Assembly (NCBI GenBank): GCA_027620575.1 | Contig: JAQCDT010000039.1 | Coordinates: forward strand, 1 to 9,395 | Reading direction: 5' to 3' | DNA: 9,395 nucleotides | Source of the DNA: Verrucomicrobiota bacterium | GTDB lineage: Bacteria > Verrucomicrobiota > Verrucomicrobiia > Opitutales > Coraliomargaritaceae | Part shown: piece by piece, positions 1 to 7,098 of the stretch | Position numbering within the stretch: the stretch's first letter is position 1 | Layout of the letters: each line of letters starts with the position of its first letter | Notes under the pieces: model-generated | Told to the model about the DNA's origin: nothing | Seen by the model: only the letters and a program-made list of their open reading frames with translations | Databases searched by the model: none | Translations under genes and position numbers: made by a program

Positions 1-133
1 AAAAAAGTCACATTCTAAAATCAATTTAATCGATTTGCATAAAGCATGGCAGTTGATCTGCAAAGATCCGCCGATACCATTTTCACCGCTTTGGGTTTTG
101 TTCCTTCGGGTAAACATACAATTTGGATTGCTA

Positions 134-154
134 GAACCCATGTACGGTGGGTTC
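134..154. promoter_or_regulatory. Perfect 7-bp hairpin in the leader
   Basis: GAACCCA (134-140) and TGGGTTC (148-154) are exact reverse complements separated by a 7-base loop, and a T-G wobble can add one pair. The stem is GC-containing, so it is plausible as an RNA hairpin. No U-run follows directly (the next bases are GTGGTTTC), so it is not a standard intrinsic terminator on the plus strand. Role unknown. Confidence 0.35.
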
Positions 155-178
155 GTGGTTTCTGATGCTTCACAATTG

Positions 179-214
179 AGTATGCAGATACATACTTGAA
201 AAATTTTTTTAAAA
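179..214 (+). promoter_or_regulatory. Small inverted repeat followed by A/T tract
   Basis: AGTATG (179-184) and CATACT (191-196) form a 6-bp inverted repeat with a 6-base loop, followed by an A5-T7-A4 tract (199-214) that ends 13 bases before the first gene. It could be a weak terminator for an upstream gene, an operator half-site pair, or curved AT-rich promoter DNA. The stem is weak and there is no independent support. Confidence 0.2.
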
Positions 215-227
215 TGAAGAGAAAAAT

Positions 228-1376
228 ATGGGAATTGTCGTAGGAATTGACGCATCGCGAAGTCGCTCGGGTGGGGCTCGCGCGCATCTTATTGGAATCT
301 TGAACGCAGGAAATATAAAGGAGCATGGCATTAAAGCAGTTCATGTATGGTCATATGACTCTCTTTTGGAATCCCTGCCAACGAAAGATTGGCTAATAAA
401 ACATAGCCCCAAAGTTCTGCAAGGGGGATTATTGCGTCAGGTACTTTGGCAGCGATTCAGTTTTCCTCGTATTGCTAGAAAGTTCGGGTGTGATGTTGTA
501 TTGAATACGGATGCAGGTTCTGTTGCTCGTTTCCGTCCGAGTGTGACAATGAGTCGCGATGCATTGTCCTATGAACCGAATGAGATGAAGCGCTATGGAT
601 TAAGTAAGGCTCGCCTGAGGCTTATTTTGTTAAAATACATCCAAAACTTTTCGTTAAGGGCTGCCGAAGGAAGCACTTTTCTTACTGAATATATTGCGAA
701 CTTAATTCAAAAGTCGACGGGATCGTTAAGAAGAATCAAGGTGATTCCGCACGGCGTAGGTGAGGAATTCAGGAATACTCAAAAGAGGTCATGGCCGAGG
801 GATGGCGAGATCATCCGGTTAGTTTATGTATCCAATATAGCTCCATACAAGCATCAATGGATGGTTGTAAGGGCAGTTTCTAAATTGGTGCAAAAGGGAT
901 ATAACCTACAACTTAAGCTTGTCGGTAGCACAGATGGTGGTAAGGCTCAGGCTCTTTTGGACAAAGCGGTTGCAGAGTGCGACCCTCGAGGGACTTTTGT
1001 TAGTCAAGCAGGTCAAACTCCTAATCATTCTCTTCCCTCGCTCCTTTCAGAGTCTGACCTGTTCGTGTTCGCTTCGAGTTGTGAAACCATTTCGAATACT
1101 TTGCTTGAGGCTATGGCAAACGGTTTGCCCATTGCATGTTCTAACCGAGGGCCAATGCCTGAAGTTCTTGAAGATGCAGGTGTGTATTTTGATCCCGAAG
1201 ACGCAGCATCTATTGCGGATGCTATTGAAATGCTACTTGCCGATTCTAAGCTTAGGCAGAATAACGCTGATCGTGTCTTGTGTATTTCGAAAAAATACTC
1301 ATGGATTCGTTGTGCTGATGAAACTTGGGCATTCATTAAGGACACCTTTGAATTTTACAAAAATAATGAAAAATAA
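228..1376 (+). CDS. Glycosyltransferase, GT4-like (GT-B fold)
   Basis: A 382-residue glycosyltransferase that probably transfers one sugar from a nucleotide donor to the growing lipid-linked repeat unit at the cytoplasmic side of the inner membrane. The N-terminal half shows a glycine-rich GT-B opening (GIDASRSRSGGARAH, residues 6-20). The C-terminal donor-binding half starts near residue 196 with YVSNIAPYKHQ (200-210), where K208 matches the usual phosphate-contacting Lys. The GT4 EX7E signature is E286...E294 in SSCETISNTLLEAMANGLP (283-301), followed by GPMPEVLEDAGVYFDP (308-323). Length is normal for the family. No signal peptide or membrane span is seen. ATG at 228 is preceded by a purine-rich GAAGAGA at 216-222, a reasonable ribosome site. 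The 3' end overlaps the amidotransferase gene by 11 bp. Donor and acceptor sugars cannot be read from sequence; position next to the amidination genes suggests a part in the same repeat unit. Confidence 0.9.
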   Translation: MGIVVGIDASRSRSGGARAHLIGILNAGNIKEHGIKAVHVWSYDSLLESLPTKDWLIKHSPKVLQGGLLRQVLWQRFSFPRIARKFGCDVVLNTDAGSVARFRPSVTMSRDALSYEPNEMKRYGLSKARLRLILLKYIQNFSLRAAEGSTFLTEYIANLIQKSTGSLRRIKVIPHGVGEEFRNTQKRSWPRDGEIIRLVYVSNIAPYKHQWMVVRAVSKLVQKGYNLQLKLVGSTDGGKAQALLDKAVAECDPRGTFVSQAGQTPNHSLPSLLSESDLFVFASSCETISNTLLEAMANGLPIACSNRGPMPEVLEDAGVYFDPEDAASIADAIEMLLADSKLRQNNADRVLCISKKYSWIRCADETWAFIKDTFEFYKNNEK

Positions 1377-2505
1377 CCATTATCGAATCTGTAATAATTG
1401 TGTAATGGACAGCACGGATTCCGCGATCGTTTTTGATGATCAGGGCGTGTGTGATCACTGCAATACATACTACGAGAAAGTTGCACCAAACTGGCATACT
1501 GGCGAGAGGGGCAAGAAGGAATTGGATAAAATTCTTTCTCGGATCAAAAAAGATGGAAAAGGTAAGGATTTTGATTGTATTATAGGAGTAAGTGGGGGAT
1601 TCGATAGCTCTTATCTCGTTCATCTGGCAAAGTGTCAGTTTGATCTCCGACCATTAGTTTTCCATGTTGATGCCGGTTGGAATTCCGAGATTGCGGTAAA
1701 CAATATTCAGCGCCTTATCGATAAATTAGATCTCGACTTGTTTACTGACGTTATTGACTGGGAAGAAATGAAGGACTTGCAATTAGCCTTCTTCAAATCA
1801 GGGGTTTCCCACATTGATGCCCCCCAAGATCATGCTTTTTTCGCTACCATGTACAAATTTGCCAATAAGTACAGGGTTAGGAATATTCTTACGGGTGCTA
1901 ATCTTTCTACGGAATGCATAAGAAATCCGCTTGAATGGATGTATTATCAATCTGATTCGATTCAACTCAAGGACATTCACCGAAAATTTGGTGCCCAAAA
2001 GCTTAAGAGTTTTCCATTAACTTCAATTTTTTGGCATAAAGTTTGGCTTCCATATGTAAAAGGAATTAAGGTACATCGCCCACTTAATAACGTCCCATAT
2101 ATCAAAGAAGATGCCAAAGAATTACTCGTAAGGGAATATGGCTGGAAACCATATCCTCAGAAGCATTTCGAATCTCGCTTTACTAGATTTTACGAAAGTT
2201 ATTGGTTGCCGGAGCGCTTTGGTTACGACGTAAGAAAAGTTCAATATTCAAGCTTAATCCTGACTGGGCAAATGAATCGAGATGAGGCCCTTACAAAATT
2301 ACAATGCCCACCTTATGACGAGGATGAAATAAAAAACGAATTTGAATTCATTGCCAACAAATTGGATATTTCGGTGGATGAACTGCAAGGTTACATGGAC
2401 GCGCCGAAAAAGTCTCATAATGATTATCGTTCCCAAGAAAGACTTTACTTGTTGGGGGCAAAGTTAATGAAAGGTTTTGGTCTAGAAGTCGGCGGCAAAA
2501 GGTGA
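1366..2505 (+). CDS. wbpG: N-acetyl sugar amidotransferase (WbpG/PseA family)
   Basis: A 379-residue PP-loop ATP pyrophosphatase family enzyme. Family members activate an N-acetyl group on a sugar with ATP and replace its carbonyl oxygen with ammonia, giving an acetamidino sugar, as in WbpG (O-antigen) and PseA (pseudaminic acid). Visible features are a zinc-ribbon-like set of four cysteines (C9, C12, C29, C32), then the ATP-binding PP-loop SGGFDSS (residues 76-82), then an alpha/beta core with GANLSTE (177-183). The reading frame is open upstream to 919, but that part only shadows the glycosyltransferase; ATG at 1366 puts the first cysteine pair at the N-terminus as in the family and gives normal length. 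It overlaps the previous gene by 11 bp and the next by 4 bp (GTGA), implying coupled translation. Ammonia would come from the HisH/HisF pair directly downstream. The exact sugar substrate is unknown; the symbol marks family, not proven orthology. Confidence 0.9.
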   Translation: MKNNHYRICNNCVMDSTDSAIVFDDQGVCDHCNTYYEKVAPNWHTGERGKKELDKILSRIKKDGKGKDFDCIIGVSGGFDSSYLVHLAKCQFDLRPLVFHVDAGWNSEIAVNNIQRLIDKLDLDLFTDVIDWEEMKDLQLAFFKSGVSHIDAPQDHAFFATMYKFANKYRVRNILTGANLSTECIRNPLEWMYYQSDSIQLKDIHRKFGAQKLKSFPLTSIFWHKVWLPYVKGIKVHRPLNNVPYIKEDAKELLVREYGWKPYPQKHFESRFTRFYESYWLPERFGYDVRKVQYSSLILTGQMNRDEALTKLQCPPYDEDEIKNEFEFIANKLDISVDELQGYMDAPKKSHNDYRSQERLYLLGAKLMKGFGLEVGGKR

Positions 2506-3116
2506 TAGCGATTATTGATTATGGGCTAGGTAATGTTCAGGCATTTGCCAATATTTATAAAAATCTGGACATCCCTGTAAGTTTGGCCAAGAACGCCACC
2601 GAGCTCCTTGACGCTACTCATTTTATTTTACCTGGAGTAGGTGCTTTTGATTGGGCTATGGATCGGCTCAATGAATCGGGTATGAGAAGCACGCTCGATC
2701 GTTTGGTCATTAAGGAGAAAAAACCCGTTTTAGGAGTTTGCGTAGGTATGCAAATAATGGCTGAAAAAAGTGAGGAGGGCAGTGCTTCAGGTCTAGGGTG
2801 GTTTGACGCTAAGGTGATTCGCCTCGGGGAATCAACTGACCCAGAAGAACTACCACTACCCCATATGGGGTGGAATGAAGTTCATCCGGAGAATGATCAC
2901 GGCTTATTTGAGCAATTGGAGCGGGATTCAAGATTTTACTTTCTTCACTCCTACTATTTCTCTCCAAGTTTTTCTGATGATATTTTTGCAATGTCCGATT
3001 ATGCGCAATCATTTCCCAGTGCTGTGAATAGGGGTAATATTTTTGGTGTTCAATTCCATCCCGAGAAGAGTCATGGGGCAGGCATTCAATTCTTGAAGAA
3101 CTTCGCCTCTTTATAA
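2502..3116 (+). CDS. hisH: HisH-type glutamine amidotransferase subunit
   Basis: A 204-residue class I glutaminase that hydrolyses glutamine to glutamate and ammonia, working in a complex with a HisF-type partner. The triad is intact: nucleophile C80 in GVCVGMQ (78-84), and H186 and E188 in QFHPEKSH (184-191). The oxyanion-region PGVGAF is at 44-49 and the HisH-typical PHMGWNEV at 120-127. Start is GTG at 2502, overlapping the amidotransferase stop as GTGA; it gives the standard MIAIIDYGLGN opening, and the next in-frame Met is far inside the domain. Length is normal. Because it sits between a sugar amidotransferase and a HisF variant lacking a key cyclase residue, and no other histidine genes are present, it most likely feeds ammonia to sugar amidination (a HisH2-type paralogue) rather than to histidine synthesis. 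That role is inferred from context; the enzyme class is clear. Confidence 0.92.
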   Translation: MIAIIDYGLGNVQAFANIYKNLDIPVSLAKNATELLDATHFILPGVGAFDWAMDRLNESGMRSTLDRLVIKEKKPVLGVCVGMQIMAEKSEEGSASGLGWFDAKVIRLGESTDPEELPLPHMGWNEVHPENDHGLFEQLERDSRFYFLHSYYFSPSFSDDIFAMSDYAQSFPSAVNRGNIFGVQFHPEKSHGAGIQFLKNFASL

Positions 3117-3890
3117 ATGTTGCTCCCGCGATTAATTCCCTGTCTTTTGCTTCACGAAGGAGGGCTTTACAAAACAACGCGTTTTGGTTCACCGAAATAT
3201 GTAGGCGATCCGCTGAATGCAGTCAGAATTTTCAATGAAAAAGAGGTTGATGAACTAATGTTCGTTGACATTGATGCCAGTTCCCAAAACCAGGAACCAA
3301 ATTACAAACTGATTGCAAATTTGGCCAATGAGTGTCGTATGCCACTGTGCTATGGAGGAGGGGTCAAGAGCGTGGAGCAATTCGATCGAATCATCGGCCT
3401 TGGGGTAGAGAAGGTTTCGGTATCATCCGCATTTGTTGAGGATCCCAACTTAGCGTCAAGAGCGGCCTCCCGAGTAGGTAGTCAGAGTGTCGTTGCAGTT
3501 GTTGATGTGAAGAAGGGGGGGATCTTCAAAAAGCCTGCTGTTATGGTAATGAATGGAAAAAGCAACACTGGATTAGATCCTATTGCCTGGGCCTCAAAAC
3601 TGCAACAATTGGGAGTGGGAGAAGTCGTGCTGAATTCAGTTGACAGGGACGGTGAAATGAAAGGTTACGACTTAGATTTAATTGGCAAAGTGCGTGAAGC
3701 TATTAGCATTCCTTTAACCGTTCTTGGTGGCGCTGGATCTTTGGATGATATTCAGAAATTGGTGAATCGCTTTGGAATTATTGGAGCATCTGCGGGTAGC
3801 CTTTTTGTGTTCAAGGGCAAATACCGAGCAGTACTCATCAATTATCCGAATAGGGAAGAAAAAGAGCGACTTTTAAGTCAAATTCATTGA
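3117..3890 (+). CDS. hisF: HisF-type partner, sugar amidination paralogue
   Basis: A 257-residue (beta/alpha)8 barrel of the HisF family. True HisF (imidazole glycerol phosphate synthase cyclase subunit) channels ammonia from HisH through the barrel to its own active site. Here the N-terminus reads RLIPCLLLHEGGLYK (5-19): Leu stands at position 11, where histidine-pathway HisF has the catalytic Asp in the IPCLD motif. The other landmarks stay: D51/D53 region (DIDASS), CYGGGVKS (78-85), D130 in VVAVVD, D176 in SVDRDGEMKGYD (174-185), and phosphate-site GGAGS (204-208). The fold and phosphate sites are thus kept while cyclase chemistry is probably lost. Known HisF2-type proteins beside WbpG/PseA are thought to pass ammonia on to the amidotransferase. 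ATG at 3117 follows the hisH stop with no gap; the 3' end overlaps the next start by one base (TGATG). A run of seven G lies at 3515-3521. Confidence 0.88.
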   Translation: MLLPRLIPCLLLHEGGLYKTTRFGSPKYVGDPLNAVRIFNEKEVDELMFVDIDASSQNQEPNYKLIANLANECRMPLCYGGGVKSVEQFDRIIGLGVEKVSVSSAFVEDPNLASRAASRVGSQSVVAVVDVKKGGIFKKPAVMVMNGKSNTGLDPIAWASKLQQLGVGEVVLNSVDRDGEMKGYDLDLIGKVREAISIPLTVLGGAGSLDDIQKLVNRFGIIGASAGSLFVFKGKYRAVLINYPNREEKERLLSQIH

Positions 3891-6004
3891 TGAAACAAAT
3901 TCTACAGTCACTTAAAACAGGAGCTACCGAGATAGCTGATGTCCCTGTTCCGCGAGTTACTCAAGGTTCTTTATTGATTCAGACTTCGCATACGCTCATA
4001 TCAGCTGGTACTGAGAGGATGTTAGTTGATTTTGGTAAGGCTGGATGGATTAAAAAAGCAAGGCAGCAGCCCGATAAGGTAAAAATGGTATTAGATAAAA
4101 TTAAAACAGATGGTCTTAAACCAACATTAGATACTGTTTTTAACAAATTAGATCAGCCTTTGCCTGTCGGATATTGCAATGTGGGTGTTGTGTATCAAGT
4201 TGGAGGTGGAATTTCAGGATTTAAAGCAGGAGACCGAGTCATTTCAAATGGTAAGCATGCTGAAGCAGTAGCAGTTCCAGTCAATCTTTGTGCAAAGGTA
4301 CCAGATGCAGTTTCTGACGAAGAAGCTGCATTTACTGTTTTGGGAGCGATCGCATTGCAAGGGATTCGATTAGTTAAGCCAACTTTGGGGGAAACGATTG
4401 TAGTTACCGGCTTAGGCCTAGTTGGATTAATGACCGTTCAATTACTCCGTGCTAATGGTTGCCGTGTTCTAGGTATAGATTTTGATAAAGAAAAATTACA
4501 AATGGCAAAGAATTTTGGTGCAGAAGTTGTGGATCTTTCTGCCGGTCAGGATCCGCTCAAAATTTCTAATTTGTATTCAAGAGATAGGGGAGTGGATGCT
4601 GTAATTGTAACTGCAGCGACCAAAAGCAGTAAACCAATTCATCAAGCAGCCCTGATGTGTCGAAAACGCGGTCGTATCGTCTTAGTTGGAGTAACAGGTC
4701 TTGAGTTGTCCAGAGATGATTTTTTTAAAAAGGAATTAACTTTCCAGGTATCGGCTTCTTATGGTCCTGGAAGATATGATCCAAATTATGAAGAAAAGGG
4801 GCAGGATTATCCGGTAGGATTTGTCCGATGGACTGAACAGCGGAACTTTGAAGCAGTTTTAGATATAATGGCTGCTGGATCATTGGATGTTAAGCCGCTT
4901 ATTTCCCACCGCTTTTCTATTGATGATGCTGAGAATGCTTATGAATTAATTAGTGGAGATTCTCCATCATTAGGGATTCTGTTAGAATATCCTGGTCTAA
5001 AAATTACCAAAGAGTCAAGGTCAGTTAATTTTAAAAGCTATCCAAGTAATTCTGATTCAACTAAGGAATCCGGTGTTAGTTTTATCGGGTCTGGAAATTA
5101 TGCGACTAGCTCATTAATGCCGGCTTTTAAAAAATCTGGTGCAAAACTCATCAATGTAGCTTCTGCAAATGGAGTTAGCGGTATGCATGCTGGTAGAAAA
5201 TTTGGATTCGAGAAAACAACGACTGATAATGATTCCATTTTTCAAGACACTCAAACAGATGCGATTATTATAACCACTAGACACAATAGTCATGCCGATT
5301 TAGTGATTAAGGCATTAGACTCTGGCAAACACGTCTATGTAGAAAAACCATTATGCCTCAAACAGAAGGAACTAATCGAGATTAAGGCAGCCTACGACAA
5401 GTCGAAAAACAAGCCGATTATCATGGTTGGCTTCAATCGAAGATTTTCGCCTCAAATACAAAAAGTAAAAAAATTACTTTTGGGCACATCTGGTCCCAAA
5501 TCTTTCATTTTCAATATTAATGCAGGGCATATTGATGAAAATCATTGGACGCAGGACAATGATGTGGGGGGAGGGCGAGTTGTTGGGGAAGCGTGTCACT
5601 TTATTGATTTGCTTCGTTTCTTAGCAGATAGTCCCATTCTTGACTGGAATCAAAACTCAATGAACTCGAATTCAAAAGATACTTTGTCAATAGGGTTGAA
5701 ATTTGAGGATGGTTCAATTGGTACGATTAATTATTTCGCAAATGGTCCGAAATCTTTACCTAAAGAAAGATTAGAGATTTTTTCTCAGGGGAGAGTACTT
5801 CAATTAGATAATTTTCGTAAATTGAAAGGTTTTTCATGGCCAGGCTTTAGCAAAATGAATCTATGGAAACAGGATAAAGGGCAAAATGAATGTGCTTCTG
5901 CTTTTTTGAATGCTATTAAAGGAAAGACGACTGCTCCCATACCGATTGAAGAGATTTTTGAAATAGCAAAAGTAAGCATAGAAATTGCGACTAATCAAAG
6001 ATGA
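3890..6004 (+). CDS. Bi-domain oxidoreductase: MDR dehydrogenase fused to Gfo/Idh/MocA
   Basis: A 704-residue fusion of two NAD(P)-dependent dehydrogenases. Residues 1 to about 370 are an MDR (alcohol dehydrogenase-like) unit with Rossmann motif GLGLVG (174-179) and an acidic residue after beta-2 (GIDFD, 195-199), which favours NAD(H). Residues about 395-704 are a Gfo/Idh/MocA sugar-dehydrogenase unit with GSGNYA (400-405), the EKP motif in YVEKPLCL (483-490), GFNRRFSP (514-521) and GEACHFIDLLRF (566-577). In the MDR half the expected catalytic zinc ligands are missing: SAGTE (38-42) replaces the Cys of CGTD, and GYCNVG (94-99) has Tyr in place of the His of GHE. No structural four-Cys zinc lobe is seen. 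ATG at 3890 is chosen over a TTG one codon earlier because it forms the usual TGATG overlap. The end overlaps the epimerase by ATGA. Such fusions occur in polysaccharide loci, often beside heparinase-like genes; the reaction is not known to me. It probably acts on a nucleotide or lipid-linked sugar in the cytoplasm. Confidence 0.87.
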   Translation: MKQILQSLKTGATEIADVPVPRVTQGSLLIQTSHTLISAGTERMLVDFGKAGWIKKARQQPDKVKMVLDKIKTDGLKPTLDTVFNKLDQPLPVGYCNVGVVYQVGGGISGFKAGDRVISNGKHAEAVAVPVNLCAKVPDAVSDEEAAFTVLGAIALQGIRLVKPTLGETIVVTGLGLVGLMTVQLLRANGCRVLGIDFDKEKLQMAKNFGAEVVDLSAGQDPLKISNLYSRDRGVDAVIVTAATKSSKPIHQAALMCRKRGRIVLVGVTGLELSRDDFFKKELTFQVSASYGPGRYDPNYEEKGQDYPVGFVRWTEQRNFEAVLDIMAAGSLDVKPLISHRFSIDDAENAYELISGDSPSLGILLEYPGLKITKESRSVNFKSYPSNSDSTKESGVSFIGSGNYATSSLMPAFKKSGAKLINVASANGVSGMHAGRKFGFEKTTTDNDSIFQDTQTDAIIITTRHNSHADLVIKALDSGKHVYVEKPLCLKQKELIEIKAAYDKSKNKPIIMVGFNRRFSPQIQKVKKLLLGTSGPKSFIFNINAGHIDENHWTQDNDVGGGRVVGEACHFIDLLRFLADSPILDWNQNSMNSNSKDTLSIGLKFEDGSIGTINYFANGPKSLPKERLEIFSQGRVLQLDNFRKLKGFSWPGFSKMNLWKQDKGQNECASAFLNAIKGKTTAPIPIEEIFEIAKVSIEIATNQR

Positions 6005-7098
6005 TTCTCATCGATATAATTGCAGGTGCTCGACCAAATTTTATGAAGGTCGCACCCATTATAAAAGCGATAAAGAAAAGTCAGAGAAATGGCGGGAGTT
6101 TAACGTTCAGACTAGTACATACGGGCCAGCACTATGATCCAAAATTATCTGGTTCTTTTTTTGAACAATTAAATATACCTCAACCCGACATTAATCTCGA
6201 TGTGGGTTCTGGTACTCAAGCCGAGCAAACTGGTGCAATAATGATAAAGTATGAAAAATTGCTTGTTGATGAGCCATCTCAACTTTGCATTGTTGTGGGA
6301 GATGTAACCTCAACCATGGCTTGTGCAATTTCAGCCCAGAAGATGGGTGTTCCTGTTGCTCATGTTGAAGCGGGTATCCGTTCAGGTGATTGGACTATGC
6401 CTGAAGAAATCAACCGAATGGTTACAGACTCAATAACAAATTACTTTTTTACAACAAGTACAACTGCGAACGAAAACCTGATTAACGCCAACGTGAAAAA
6501 AGAAAATATATTCTTCGTTGGCAATACAATGATCGATACTTTGTTGGCTAATTTAGATAGGTTAAAGCCTCCATCTTTCTGGAATGATTTAAAGCTAGTT
6601 TCTGGCGAATATTTAATTTTAACCCTACATCGTCCGTCCAATGTTGACTCAATAAAAAAATTCAAAGATCTATTATTTGCAGTTGGAAAGTTTAGCCACG
6701 AATTACCAATCATATTTCCAGTTCATCCAAGAACAGCTAAAACTCTTTTAAATATTAAAGATTTGCCAGAAAACCTACATATGGTCGATCCGCAACCATA
6801 TCTTGAATTCAATTATTTGGTAAAGAATGCAAAGGCAGTTATCACTGATTCTGGTGGTGTGACTGAAGAGGCAACTGTTTTGGGAGTGCCTTGTATGACT
6901 TTGAGAGATAGCACAGAACGACCCGAGACTGTGACTGTTGGTACCAACCGATTAATTGGTACTGACCCATCAGCATTGGAACCTGCGTTGAACAACTTGT
7001 TTGCCGGAAAGTGGCAAAAAGGAGACATTCCTGATAACTGGGATGGTAAAACTGCTGAACGTATAGTTTTAATTTTAGAAAAGTTACTCTGCCAATAA
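6001..7098 (+). CDS. wecB: UDP-N-acetylglucosamine 2-epimerase, non-hydrolysing
   Basis: A 365-residue WecB-family enzyme that reversibly inverts C2 of UDP-GlcNAc, or of a related UDP-2-acetamido sugar, through elimination of UDP. Landmarks in order: GARPNFMKVAPI (9-20), TGQHYD (41-46), VVGDVTST with D101 (98-105), HVEAGIRS with E123 (121-128), PEEINRM with E135/E136 (134-140), HRPSNVD with H210 (210-216), FPVHPRT (239-245), SGGVTEEA (284-291) and ERPETVTVGTNRLIG (306-320). These cover the acidic and histidine residues that the non-hydrolysing family uses for catalysis and UDP binding. Length is normal and no hydrolase-type fusion is present. It starts in the ATGA overlap with the oxidoreductase stop. 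The product would be UDP-ManNAc if the substrate is UDP-GlcNAc; a modified substrate such as the uronic acid used by WbpI is possible because the neighbouring genes modify amino sugars. Sequence alone does not separate these. Confidence 0.9.
   Translation: MILIDIIAGARPNFMKVAPIIKAIKKSQRNGGSLTFRLVHTGQHYDPKLSGSFFEQLNIPQPDINLDVGSGTQAEQTGAIMIKYEKLLVDEPSQLCIVVGDVTSTMACAISAQKMGVPVAHVEAGIRSGDWTMPEEINRMVTDSITNYFFTTSTTANENLINANVKKENIFFVGNTMIDTLLANLDRLKPPSFWNDLKLVSGEYLILTLHRPSNVDSIKKFKDLLFAVGKFSHELPIIFPVHPRTAKTLLNIKDLPENLHMVDPQPYLEFNYLVKNAKAVITDSGGVTEEATVLGVPCMTLRDSTERPETVTVGTNRLIGTDPSALEPALNNLFAGKWQKGDIPDNWDGKTAERIVLILEKLLCQ

Larger units (their letters stand above)
1..227. other. Upstream region without a recognised gene
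   Basis: No gene I recognise lies here. One plus-strand frame is open from the left edge (base 2) to a TGA at 197-199, giving 65 residues that could be the tail of an upstream gene; its composition matches no family I know. A second frame has an ATG at 46 and a stop at 163-165 (39 residues), also unrecognised. Overlapping open frames of this size can arise by chance. The stretch also holds two small inverted repeats (134-154 and 179-196) and an A5-T7-A4 tract at 199-214. It could be the leader of the downstream operon, a decayed gene end, or both. No convincing -35/-10 pair and no JUMPstart/ops element was seen. Confidence 0.5.

Noticed and set aside
134..154. Intrinsic terminator
   Set aside because: The stem is sound but no T-run follows directly on the plus strand, so termination is not supported.
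21..344. Minus-strand 107-residue frame
   Set aside because: It crosses into the start of the glycosyltransferase gene on the other strand and has no recognisable motif.
919..1365. Upstream extension of the amidotransferase reading frame
   Set aside because: It only shadows the glycosyltransferase in another frame; the family N-terminus with its first cysteine pair begins just after ATG 1366.
2809..3192. Minus-strand frame opposite hisH/hisF, and similar minus-strand frames at 1025, 1336, 1798, 6441, 6813, 6842 and 7288
   Set aside because: All lie opposite well-supported plus-strand genes and show no domain features.
3887..3889. TTG as start of the fused oxidoreductase
   Set aside because: ATG follows in the next codon and gives the common TGATG junction; the difference is one residue.
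2502..3890. Histidine biosynthesis operon fragment
   Set aside because: No other his genes are present, the HisF copy lacks Asp11, and both genes are locked to a sugar amidotransferase.
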